This document shows positions 8,645-16,088 of a DNA stretch of 64,000 nt, piece by piece. A model generated the notes under the pieces. It was not told the origin of the DNA. It ran no database searches and saw nothing but the letters and a program-made list of their open reading frames with translations. Location: the NCBI GenBank assembly GCA_022826705.1, contig JAJDUJ010000011.1, positions 62,001 to 126,000 on the forward strand, in the 5' to 3' direction. The stretch comes from Acidimicrobiia bacterium. GTDB taxonomy: Bacteria; Actinomycetota; Acidimicrobiia; Acidimicrobiales; Bin134. Both the position numbers and the translations under genes were made by a program. The first letter of the stretch is position 1. Each line of letters starts with the position of its first letter.

Positions 8645-9100
8645 GTGAGCGACACCAGAAACTACGGCCCGGCCTCGCCTCGGCCGTACCAGTGCTTTAT
8701 GGGCCACTGGGAGGGGCTGTGCAAGAGCTTCACCCCCCACGGCGATTTCCTCGAATCCAGCGCGGTACACATGGACGTGTACTGGCTGGACGACAACACC
8801 TGGCACCTCCACGAGCATTTCGAGAACCTCTACGGCGTGGGCGAGACCATCTTCGACACCCCGATCCAAGTGGACGGCAAGCGGTGCTTTGCCGACAGCG
8901 AGCAGCTCAGCCTCGAAGGGGCCGAGCTCACCCCGTACAACTACGTCTTCACCATCGACAGCCGGGTGAGCAACAACATCGTCTACAACAACCACTACTT
9001 CCTAGACCCCGACACCCGTCGCATCATCACCCACAAGGTGCGCGACGGCGCCACCAACCTGTTCCAGATCCAGGACTTCACCCGGGTGCAGCGGCCATGA
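8645..9100 (+). CDS. Beta-rich calycin-like protein (DUF3598-like?), first gene of plus operon
   Basis: A 151-residue protein starting at GTG 8645; an internal ATG at 8699 is a possible alternative start. It opens with a GHWEG motif and continues as alternating short beta strands rich in Trp/Tyr/His, the pattern of lipocalin/calycin barrels. It resembles cyanobacterial DUF3598-type proteins in the 'GxWxGxxxxxxPxG' opening, but I cannot confirm that. No enzyme motif is visible. It overlaps the next gene by 4 bases (ATGA) and starts a four-gene operon. Given its cluster with tetrapyrrole-type enzymes, binding of a pigment or bilin-like ligand is a plausible but unproven role. Confidence 0.6.
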   Translation: MSDTRNYGPASPRPYQCFMGHWEGLCKSFTPHGDFLESSAVHMDVYWLDDNTWHLHEHFENLYGVGETIFDTPIQVDGKRCFADSEQLSLEGAELTPYNYVFTIDSRVSNNIVYNNHYFLDPDTRRIITHKVRDGATNLFQIQDFTRVQRP

Positions 9101-9915
9101 TCGTCCAGAGCGCCCCCGGAGGCGAGGCCAGCGCCCCCCATTTCGTGATCGCCATGCACCAGCACACCGCCTTCGCCGGTTGCCTGGCCGCCAACTTCGG
9201 CAATGACGAGTTCGACGGGCTCGAACCGGCCGAGCCGATGCAGTTCATCGTCGACCACCACGATCAGGGCTGGGCCGACCTCGACGCCCAGGCCCCCCAG
9301 AACCCCGACACCGGCCTTCCCTACAACCTGACGGCCACGCCGCTGCCCCAGATTGTGACCACGTCAGCGGGATCGCCGGCGTTCAACGAGGCCCATCACC
9401 CGTTCAGCGGCATCATCTCGTCGATGCACACCTACGGCCTGTACCGGGGACGGTACGGGTTGAGCGACAAGATCTTCTTGGACGTGATCCCCGACGAGCT
9501 GCGCCCTGAGGTCAACGCCATGCTGGGCAACGAGGAGAGCCGCCAGCGCCGTCTGAAAGAGCAGCTGGCCACCGACGATCCCGACCACGCCAGCGACGAG
9601 TACCTGTTCCACGCCTACAAGCAGCTCCAGTTCTTCGACACCATCTCCCTGTACTTTCACCTGGCTCCTGAGGGAGAGCGGGGCCCCTCTGAGTTCCTCA
9701 ACGTGCCCCGGGCGGTGGGCGACGACGTGACCATCTCGGTGGTCGAGCGTCCTGGCGGGGAATACAGGTTGGATCCCTACCCGTTTGGCGAAGACGGACT
9801 CGAGCTGGCCACCGAGGGTCGGTATCTCGCCCCTCAGCCTCCCGGTACCGACCTCGGCGCGGTGCTGGCCGACACGCCGGTGTCGACCCAGACGGTGCGC
9901 CTGGTCGGAATGTGA
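9097..9915 (+). CDS. DUF3891 family protein
   Basis: A 272-residue protein that matches the layout of DUF3891: an AMHQHTAFAG His-rich start, VDHHDQGW, an NPDTGLPYN segment, then SSMHTYGLYRGRYG and a later LQFFDTISLYF segment. The His/Asp residues are arranged like a divergent HD-type metal-binding helical domain. No biochemical role is established for DUF3891. It is translationally coupled to both neighbours (ATGA at 9097, GTGA at 9912), so it acts with the two calycin-like proteins around it. Metal-dependent chemistry on the cluster's substrate is possible but only inference. Confidence 0.7.
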   Translation: MIVQSAPGGEASAPHFVIAMHQHTAFAGCLAANFGNDEFDGLEPAEPMQFIVDHHDQGWADLDAQAPQNPDTGLPYNLTATPLPQIVTTSAGSPAFNEAHHPFSGIISSMHTYGLYRGRYGLSDKIFLDVIPDELRPEVNAMLGNEESRQRRLKEQLATDDPDHASDEYLFHAYKQLQFFDTISLYFHLAPEGERGPSEFLNVPRAVGDDVTISVVERPGGEYRLDPYPFGEDGLELATEGRYLAPQPPGTDLGAVLADTPVSTQTVRLVGM

Positions 9916-10814
9916 GCAAGGGGTCGTTCTCCCAAGGAGTCGGCGAGTGGATCGGCGCGGCTGAGGTCTACGACGCCGACGGCCGCTTTGCCGGAATGGG
10001 GCGCGACACCCGATCAGTGAAGGCTGACGACCAGGCCGGTCGGGTGACGGTGGAGGTCGAGTTCGACGGGCCGTTCTCCCTGTCTGGCGTCTACACCATC
10101 GCCGACCACGGCTCGCACCGCACTTATGAGGGACCCCTCAACATCGGCTATGCCGAGGCGATGGGCGATGGCCTGGTGGCCGCCCACAACTACTGGCCCG
10201 ACCTGGGGCTGTCGCAGCGTTTCTTCCTGATGGTGCTGCCCGACGGCACCCACCAGCTCTCGCTGGCCCTGCTCAGCCGAGGCGACCAGCTCCAATGGAC
10301 GGTGGTGGGGGAATATCAGCGTCAGATCGACCCGTCCGACCCCGCACCTCGTCCGGTGGCGCCGATGGACCCGCGGGCCTTGCGCGACGACCCCACCGCC
10401 GGCCGTGGCGACCTGCTGTTGCTGCGTCCTGGCCGATGGTCGGGCCAACTGCACCGCCTCGACGCCGACTACACGCCCACCGGACCGGCCGATTACACCG
10501 AGACAGTCGTTGACCAGGGCCACTCGTGGGAAGTGGGACTCTCGGGCGCGGACTACTCCCCCGGCCTGTCGTTCACCCTGCTGTCTGACGGCTGGACGGC
10601 GTGGACCCCGGAGGGCGATCTTATGGGCAGCGGCAGCCTCAGCGGCGGCCGGGGCTTCAGCGGACAGCTCCACCTCCACAGCCAAGGGCTCCGGGTGTGG
10701 CGACGCGAGGTGGTATCGCGCGATGGCTCCACCAAGGCGGTTCTCCACATCTGGTATCGGGGCGAGCAGCGCCTCGGAGCGGCCTACGGGGCCTTGGCCT
10801 TCGAACCGGCATGA
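9912..10814 (+). CDS. Two-domain beta-rich protein of the cluster's 'GEW' family
   Basis: A 300-residue, Trp/Gly-rich protein that appears to hold two related beta-barrel-like domains, beginning GVGEWIG (about residue 10) and PGRWSG (about residue 172). Shared marks with its neighbours at 10811 and 11484 are a GxWxG opening, an R-x-Y-x-GP segment and an LPDG turn. There is no signal peptide, so it is cytoplasmic. It starts at GTG in a GTGA overlap and ends in an ATGA overlap with the next gene. Family not recognised; lipocalin-like ligand binding is a guess from its composition and its partners. Confidence 0.6.
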   Translation: MSKGSFSQGVGEWIGAAEVYDADGRFAGMGRDTRSVKADDQAGRVTVEVEFDGPFSLSGVYTIADHGSHRTYEGPLNIGYAEAMGDGLVAAHNYWPDLGLSQRFFLMVLPDGTHQLSLALLSRGDQLQWTVVGEYQRQIDPSDPAPRPVAPMDPRALRDDPTAGRGDLLLLRPGRWSGQLHRLDADYTPTGPADYTETVVDQGHSWEVGLSGADYSPGLSFTLLSDGWTAWTPEGDLMGSGSLSGGRGFSGQLHLHSQGLRVWRREVVSRDGSTKAVLHIWYRGEQRLGAAYGALAFEPA

Positions 10815-11470
10815 GCGAGAAGGACCGCTTCAGCGGCGACTGGTTGATCAACGAGTACGTCTACGACCCCGACGGCACCTTCCGGGGCGAAGTGGCCCAG
10901 CGCCGGATCGTCGAGCCCACCGGAGAGAACCAGCTGCGGGTGACCCAGCAATGCCATCCCTCCCCCGAACTGGCCGACCACCCCATGGCCGCCTTCGCCG
11001 GCGAGTGGGTATTCGATCTAGAGGTCGCCGGTGACCAGCGCCGCTATCTCGGCCCCGACGTAGTGGGCGTCGGCACCGTGTGGCAGCCCGGCGCCCTCAC
11101 CGGCCAAGGACTCTGGCCCCGATTCGGCTACGAGTTCGAGTCCTACAGCGTCCTGGTCGCCCCCGACCGCCAACTCACCGGCGGCTTCTTCTCCCTAGCC
11201 GGCCGCTCAGTAGCCGACATCGTCGGCGTAGCCGTCCCCGAAGCCTCCGGCGTACAGCCCCGCCTCGACTTGTCAGCCCCCGCCCCCAAGCCCAACGACC
11301 ACTGGCCCCTGAAACGAACCGTCGGCCCCATGCTCGTAGCCGCCGACCAATCCTCCCCCACACACCACCGCCGACTCTGGACCATGCACGACTCCATCGG
11401 AGCCACCGGCATCCAAATCACCGAAGACGTGGACGATGGGGGCCGCTCGGTGTCGGTGACCGTGGGCTAG
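10811..11470 (+). CDS. Beta-rich protein of the cluster's 'GEW' family
   Basis: A 219-residue protein starting at the ATG in an ATGA overlap with the previous gene. Features: FSGDWL opening, AGEWVFD near residue 58, RRYLGPDVVG near residue 77, and FFSLAGRSVADIVG, each with counterparts in the proteins at 9912 and 11484. No enzyme motif or signal peptide is visible. It is the last gene of the plus-strand operon; a 13-base gap separates it from the convergent gene at 11484, which encodes another member of the family. Function unknown. Confidence 0.6.
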   Translation: MSEKDRFSGDWLINEYVYDPDGTFRGEVAQRRIVEPTGENQLRVTQQCHPSPELADHPMAAFAGEWVFDLEVAGDQRRYLGPDVVGVGTVWQPGALTGQGLWPRFGYEFESYSVLVAPDRQLTGGFFSLAGRSVADIVGVAVPEASGVQPRLDLSAPAPKPNDHWPLKRTVGPMLVAADQSSPTHHRRLWTMHDSIGATGIQITEDVDDGGRSVSVTVG

Positions 11471-11483
11471 GCCTTGACGGCGC

Positions 11484-12425
11484 TTATGCGTCGGAGGTGT
11501 AGGTGAGGGGGCCGAAGACTATGTCGGTCATGCGGTCGCCGTCGTAGAGCTTCCAGGCGACGGCGAGGGTGTAGTCGCGGTCGATGATGAACTCTCGGCC
11601 TTTCACTTTGAAGGGTTCGCTGACGTGGTGCTGGGAGGTGTAGAGGGCTCGGCCGTAGGCGATGGCGTTGCCCCATAGGTCGGGGCCGTCGTAGGTGTAG
11701 CGGTTGCCGTGCGAGCGGGTGCGGATGAAGGTGTGGGAGTAGTCGATCTCCCCGGAGAGCTCCAGGGTGTGGGTGGCGCGCACCAGGTCGATGGGATCGT
11801 GGCGCCAGCGCACATTCACAGTGCCCCGGCGCTGCTGGTCGGCCCCGAACACTTCGCATTCTCCGATCCATTCGCCTCCGATGCGGTCGGGCACGGTGTG
11901 GGGCCAGGCGGCCATCTCCCGCTCGGCCTCAATGTGGGCGTCGATCCACGCCTTGGTTTCGGGATTGGTGTCGTAGTCGTGGGCGTTCAGGTACACCCCG
12001 TTGAACACCGAGAAGATGGTGGGACCCTCATACAGCAGCGACGAGTACACCTGGGTCACCCCGTCGGGGAGGATCTGGTTCATGGTGTTGAGGTCGGCCC
12101 GCCAGCCCGGCGCGTAGTAGTGGGAGTCCACCAGTGAGCCATAGGGGTGGCCGGCCCCGTAGAAGTCGGGGCCCTGGTAGATGCGGTCGTTGCCCCGGTC
12201 GTCCACTCCGAACTCGAAGTCCCTGATCTCGAACCGGTTGCGCAGCGGGCCGGTGTTCATGAAGTTGCACTGCATCCAGTAGGTGACCTTGCCGTCGGCG
12301 AAAACGCTGGCCCGGCTGACCTTGTTGAACCCGGTGTGGTTGCCCTCGGCGTCGAACACCGACGGCAGGCCGTACCACTCACCGGTGATGCGCTGTTGCC
12401 ACTCGGAGGCTTGGGATTCGCTCAT
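11484..12425 (-). CDS. Two-domain beta-rich protein of the cluster's 'GEW' family
   Basis: A 313-residue protein with two clear repeats. Domain 1 (about 1-165) has ITGEWYG, RIYQGPDFYG, HYYAPGW and a VYSSLLYEG segment; domain 2 (about 180-313) has IGGEWIG, YTYDGPDLWG and FIIDRDYTLAVAW. The repeated Y-x-GPD-x2-G motif is also in the 10811 product, so the family has expanded inside this cluster. It is the last of four minus-strand genes (RCCR-like, PaO-like, RCCR-like, this), 10 bases after the preceding stop. It may bind or modify a tetrapyrrole-derived ligand; no direct evidence. Confidence 0.62.
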   Translation of the reverse strand: MSESQASEWQQRITGEWYGLPSVFDAEGNHTGFNKVSRASVFADGKVTYWMQCNFMNTGPLRNRFEIRDFEFGVDDRGNDRIYQGPDFYGAGHPYGSLVDSHYYAPGWRADLNTMNQILPDGVTQVYSSLLYEGPTIFSVFNGVYLNAHDYDTNPETKAWIDAHIEAEREMAAWPHTVPDRIGGEWIGECEVFGADQQRRGTVNVRWRHDPIDLVRATHTLELSGEIDYSHTFIRTRSHGNRYTYDGPDLWGNAIAYGRALYTSQHHVSEPFKVKGREFIIDRDYTLAVAWKLYDGDRMTDIVFGPLTYTSDA

Positions 12426-12435
12426 TTCAATCCGT

Positions 12436-13170
12436 TCATTGCAGGGTGGATGGGGAGCGGGCCGCGGTCTTCAGGCTGGCCTGGATGTCGGCGCTCGTCT
12501 CGGGGCCAAGCAACTGATCGACCCGGGCCCACACGGGGTCGACCGCCGGGTTGAAGATGGCGGCCCGGTTGCGGGCATCGCGATCGGAAAGCTGCTCGGC
12601 GGTGGCACCCCCGGTGGCCTCGTCGGGCACACCGGCTTCCACCAGTCCCAGCCAGTGGTCGCGGTAGGAGGCCACCGCGCCGAACACGGCCCGGAAGCCA
12701 TCCTCGTCGGCCCGGTGGGCCAGCATCCACGCCGACATGAGCTGCCACTGGCGGGGAGAAAGGTGGGCGGGGGTGAGCCCCTCGATCTGCATGGTCTCGT
12801 CGTGAACCTCGGTTAGGGGGCCGTAGCAGTGGTCGATGTAGGCCAGGTTGGCGCCCGGGTCCAGCCGAGGGATCAGATCCAAGTGGAAGGCGTAGTGCGG
12901 TCCGGCCAACACCGAGTCGACCGTGAAGTGGGGCACCGGGCTGGCCGCCGGGGTGAAGGCGAAGCACATGTGGCTGTCGAGCCCGAATGCCTCCACGGTC
13001 ATGCCCACGTACACCAGTTCCGCCACCCCGTCGCGGGTCAGCACCCGATGGGCCCCGACCGGCGATCCGTCCATGGCCGAGGCCAGCGGGGTATGAACGG
13101 TCTCCTCCAGATCCAGTCGGCTGGCGATGGCCTCCACTGTGCCGAGGCAGAGATCACCCGAAAGGCTCAT
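12436..13170 (-). CDS. Second RCCR/bilin-reductase-like protein
   Basis: A 244-residue protein that I read as a diverged relative of red chlorophyll catabolite reductase and ferredoxin-dependent bilin reductases. The key part is VPHF (about residue 83) followed by AFHLDLIPRLDP, matching the APNF...LILDLPxRKD core of plant RCCR, then YIDHCYGPL, and a C-terminal D-x2-NR-x14-W-x3-DQLLG stretch where RCCR has its conserved R-x-D...MFGEE end. These enzymes reduce linear tetrapyrroles without a bound cofactor, taking electrons from ferredoxin. It overlaps the PaO-like gene by 4 bases. Weaker match than the copy at 14319. Confidence 0.55.
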   Translation of the reverse strand: MSLSGDLCLGTVEAIASRLDLEETVHTPLASAMDGSPVGAHRVLTRDGVAELVYVGMTVEAFGLDSHMCFAFTPAASPVPHFTVDSVLAGPHYAFHLDLIPRLDPGANLAYIDHCYGPLTEVHDETMQIEGLTPAHLSPRQWQLMSAWMLAHRADEDGFRAVFGAVASYRDHWLGLVEAGVPDEATGGATAEQLSDRDARNRAAIFNPAVDPVWARVDQLLGPETSADIQASLKTAARSPSTLQ

Positions 13171-14306
13171 GATCGGTCCTCCCCCACGGCGGGGAACACC
13201 CAGGCGTTGGCCAGCTCGGGGTCGCCGGTGCGCCCCGGCGAGGGAATCACCGCCGCGGCCCGCATGGCCTCCTCATCCGACGGGGTTTCGAGGCCCCAGC
13301 CCTTGTCAATCTGCTCCTGACGCCAGCGGCGGTAGGCCAGTTGGATGGAGTCAGACTTGACGTGGAGCTCAGCAGACAGATCGAACGGCAACAGCTCCGG
13401 TCGCTGGCCCTCAACGGTGGGCTGGTCTTCCAGGAAGATCTTGATGGTGCGGTCGTAGGAGTTCTTGTCGGCCCAGCCCCCGGTGAAGAACGTGCGCAGC
13501 ATGCAGAACTTAGAGACGGTGACGTGCTCGTCGCGGGGCACCGCGGCGGTGAAGATGCGGATCTCGCCCATGGGCAGCCGCACGATGAGCATCGACACGT
13601 TGGGCGGGTAGAACCCGGTGGAGGTGCTCACCGGCGGGCGGTCCTTCTTGGAGATGAACCGCCACAGGCCTGACGGTCGGGGCGGTTCGAGCTCCACGGT
13701 GGCGGTGACCGATGCCAAGTGGCCGTTTACGCGGGTTTCGTCGAGGTCAAAGTCCTGGATCTCGGGGTGATCTTTGTTGCCGAACGAGCCGGAATGCACG
13801 AAGGGAGTGTGGGCGATGTCCACCGCGTTCTCCAGCACCCGGTCGTAGTTGGCCTGCCAGGTGAATTCGCCGATGATCGCCCGGTAACCCTCCGCCCTGG
13901 CCTCAGTGTGCTCTTCAAGGCCTTCCAATTCGGGCACCGGGGGCCGATTCTCGGGGGCCAGATCGCCCAAGAACACCCACACGAAGCCGTAGCGCTCGAT
14001 GCAGGGGTAGGTGTCGATCCGGGCTTTGCGGGGGATGGGCAGGTCCACCCGGTTGGCTGGTATTTCCACACAGGCCCCGTCGGCTCCGTAGCGCCAGCCG
14101 TGATAGGGGCACTGCACGCAATCGCCCACCACCGTGCCGCCGGCCAGTGAGCCACCCCGGTGCACGCACAGGTCGGACTGGGCGTTTACCGTGCCGTTCG
14201 GACTGCGCCACAGCACCAAGTCGTGGCCGTGGACCCGGGCCAGCACCGGCTGGTCGGTCACCCACTGCCCGAACTCCACGGCATACCACTGGTTCTTGAT
14301 CAACAT
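13167..14306 (-). CDS. Rieske oxygenase, pheophorbide a oxygenase (PaO)-like
   Basis: A 379-residue Rieske non-haem iron oxygenase. It begins NQWYAVEF, carries the Rieske cluster motif C-x-H-x16-C-x2-H (CVHRGG ... CPYHGW), an IPANR segment typical of the PaO/Tic55/cyanobacterial subgroup, and mononuclear iron ligands in ENAVDIAHTPFVH (D-x2-H-x4-H). Plant PaO opens the macrocycle of pheophorbide a to red chlorophyll catabolite using ferredoxin electrons. The C-terminal membrane segment and CxxC of plant PaO are not visible. It lies 12 bases after an RCCR-like gene and overlaps another, the product pair expected for PaO. Substrate not proven; related bacterial Rieske enzymes demethylate or hydroxylate other rings. 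Confidence 0.75.
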   Translation of the reverse strand: MLIKNQWYAVEFGQWVTDQPVLARVHGHDLVLWRSPNGTVNAQSDLCVHRGGSLAGGTVVGDCVQCPYHGWRYGADGACVEIPANRVDLPIPRKARIDTYPCIERYGFVWVFLGDLAPENRPPVPELEGLEEHTEARAEGYRAIIGEFTWQANYDRVLENAVDIAHTPFVHSGSFGNKDHPEIQDFDLDETRVNGHLASVTATVELEPPRPSGLWRFISKKDRPPVSTSTGFYPPNVSMLIVRLPMGEIRIFTAAVPRDEHVTVSKFCMLRTFFTGGWADKNSYDRTIKIFLEDQPTVEGQRPELLPFDLSAELHVKSDSIQLAYRRWRQEQIDKGWGLETPSDEEAMRAAAVIPSPGRTGDPELANAWVFPAVGEDRS

Positions 14307-14318
14307 GCCAGCTCCCCC

Positions 14319-15131
14319 TCAGCCGGGTCGGGGCAAAACCCGGTCGCCGCCCCACAGAGCCCGCACCAGACGGTCGGTCATCTCCTCCCCGAAGAAACGC
14401 ACCCCCATGACGTTGGCCGGGTCTCTCTCGGCGATGTTACGCCGCCGGGTCAGATCGTCGGCGGCCAGCTGCTCCCGGCGCTCCAGCGGCACGGCGTCGG
14501 TCTCGTCCACCCACGCCAGCCACTGGTCGACCCGCCGGTGAGCCAGCTCGCTCACCTGGTTGAGCCGACCCTCGTCGTAGGTCTGGCCCGGAGTGGTAAA
14601 GCAGACGGCCACTTCGCTCAGCGCTTGGCGCACGTACAAGGCCCGGGAAGTAAAAGGCGCCAGCCCCTCGTCGGCCCGCAGCTCCAAGAACTCCTCGTTG
14701 AGCGGACCATAGAACTTGTCGAGCGAATCGGTGTCGAGCATGAGATCGGAGCGGGGGTTGTAGTCGATGTAGAACCACAGGTCGGGAAGCGTTCCCCAGG
14801 CGATGCCCAGATGGGGCACATCGATGTGAGGACCGAGCCAGGCGGTGACGTGCATGTTGGTGAACCCCAGCGGCGGGTTGCCGATCCACGAGTGGATCAG
14901 CCAGTCCATCTCCGGGCCGGTGTAGCCGGCCAGCCGCCCGGCGGGGAACTCGGCTTCGCCCCGATACGACTCCAGGTCTTCGGTGCTGGGATCGCGGGTC
15001 AGCTCGAAGCGGGCCTCGATCTTGGCCATGAGCTCTTCGGTGATCGACCACAGTCGGTTGAACGTGGGTGTGGCGTTTGTCGGGCTCCGTTCGTCGAAGA
15101 TGTCTTGGACGCCCTTCAGCGTCTCGCGCAT
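14319..15131 (-). CDS. Red chlorophyll catabolite reductase (RCCR)-like protein
   Basis: A 270-residue protein that matches plant RCCR along its length: DWLIHSWIG (RCCR DFVIGSWIH), P-H ... YIDYNPRSDLML (RCCR LILDLPxRKDLVL), FYGPL, SRALYVRQALSEVAVCF (RCCR SPSLFVRSAFSPTA), a WLAWVDE helix, and the C-terminal RRRNIAE...FFGEEMTDRLVRAL, matching RCCR RRKSIED...MFGEEVSSRVVHAI. RCCR reduces red chlorophyll catabolite to the primary fluorescent catabolite with ferredoxin. Comparison is from memory of the plant sequence. It is the first gene of its operon; a perfect inverted-repeat operator candidate lies 29-47 bases upstream. The substrate-contact Glu of plant RCCR does not seem to be kept. Confidence 0.78.
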   Translation of the reverse strand: MRETLKGVQDIFDERSPTNATPTFNRLWSITEELMAKIEARFELTRDPSTEDLESYRGEAEFPAGRLAGYTGPEMDWLIHSWIGNPPLGFTNMHVTAWLGPHIDVPHLGIAWGTLPDLWFYIDYNPRSDLMLDTDSLDKFYGPLNEEFLELRADEGLAPFTSRALYVRQALSEVAVCFTTPGQTYDEGRLNQVSELAHRRVDQWLAWVDETDAVPLERREQLAADDLTRRRNIAERDPANVMGVRFFGEEMTDRLVRALWGGDRVLPRPG

Positions 15132-15159
15132 TGGTGCTCCGGTCTCGTCAGCGGCACAC

Positions 15160-15178
15160 TGTTCCGGTAAGCGGAACA
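15160..15178. promoter_or_regulatory. Candidate IclR operator in divergent promoter (site 2, perfect palindrome)
   Basis: TGTTCC-GGTAAGC-GGAACA is a perfect inverted repeat with 7-base spacer, located in the 117-base gap between the RCCR-like gene (start 15131, minus) and the CitE-like gene (start 15249, plus). It is the clearest of the copies seen at 8587, 15160, 18482 and 18586. Its position suggests control of both transcripts. Confidence 0.65.
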
Positions 15179-15248
15179 ACGTTTCGTTAGTCTGACAGTA
15201 GGGCCAGGCCAAACCAGTGTCAACCAACCGCGAGGAGCCAAGAATTCG

Positions 15249-16088
15249 ATGAGCCGCACCACGCTTTATGTCCCCGGAGATCGCCCCGACCGCTTCGACA
15301 AGGCGCTGGCCTCGGGGGCTGACGCCATCATCTGCGATCTCGAGGACGCGGTGGCCGAAACGGCCAAGGCAACCGCTCGGGAAGCGGTGGGCCAATGGCT
15401 GCGGGCCAATCCCGGTGTGCCGGCCTGGGTGCGGATAAACAACCGCCCCGACATGGTGGACAAGGACGCCGAGTTGGTGCGCTCGCTGGTTTCCGACGGC
15501 GTGGGCTTTGCCGGGGTGGTCGTGCCCAAAGCCGATGCCGCGGCCTGCTCGATCGACTTCGGCGGCTGCCCGGTGACCGCGCTCATCGAATCGGCGGTGG
15601 GGGTGGCTGAGATATACGAGATAGCCGCGGTGCCCGAGGTGGTGCGCCTCGCCTTGGGCGAGGCCGACCTGGCCGCCGACATGGGCATGCAGCCATCGCC
15701 CGACGCCCTGGAGATGTGGCCCATCCGCACTCGAGTGGTGGTGGCGTCGGTGGGCAAGGGGCTCGAAGCGCCCTGCGGGCCGGTGTTCACCAACCTCGAC
15801 GATGACGCGGGGCTGGCCACCACCAGCGAGTCGCTTCGCCGCCACGGCTTCGGCGGCCGATCGGTGATCCACCCCAAGCAGGTGGCCGCGGTGAACGCTG
15901 CCTTCACCCCCTCCGATGACGAGATCGCCAGGGCGGAGGCGGTGGTGGCCGCCTTCGAGGAAGCCGCCGCCGAGGGTCGGGTGGTTGCGGTGCTCGACGG
16001 CGAGTTCATCGACGCGGCGGTGATGCGCTGGGCCCGGGCAGTACTGGCCCGAGTGCCCCCGGATCGGCTCGTCAACCCGCAGGAGTAG
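15249..16088 (+). CDS. CitE-like CoA-ester lyase (HpcH/HpaI family)
   Basis: A 279-residue TIM-barrel lyase: LYVPGDRPDRFDKA start, CDLEDAV with metal-binding acid, VRIN, PKAD, and ALIESAVGV with the second metal-binding Glu, then LGEADLAADMG. Members split beta-hydroxyacyl-CoA esters such as citramalyl-, malyl- or beta-methylmalyl-CoA into acetyl/propionyl-CoA plus a 2-oxoacid. A GAGGAG ribosome site precedes the ATG. It shares the operator region with the RCCR/PaO operon and overlaps the convergent nitrilase gene by 17 bases at the 3' ends. It is a natural final step for branched C4-C6 diacids activated by the CoA-transferases nearby. Confidence 0.85.
   Translation: MSRTTLYVPGDRPDRFDKALASGADAIICDLEDAVAETAKATAREAVGQWLRANPGVPAWVRINNRPDMVDKDAELVRSLVSDGVGFAGVVVPKADAAACSIDFGGCPVTALIESAVGVAEIYEIAAVPEVVRLALGEADLAADMGMQPSPDALEMWPIRTRVVVASVGKGLEAPCGPVFTNLDDDAGLATTSESLRRHGFGGRSVIHPKQVAAVNAAFTPSDDEIARAEAVVAAFEEAAAEGRVVAVLDGEFIDAAVMRWARAVLARVPPDRLVNPQE

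Noticed and set aside
6779..15131. Stay-green (SGR) Mg-dechelatase among the unknown proteins of the cluster
   Set aside because: I compared the 8645, 9912, 10811 and 11484 products with what I remember of SGR and saw no shared motif, so I did not assign it.
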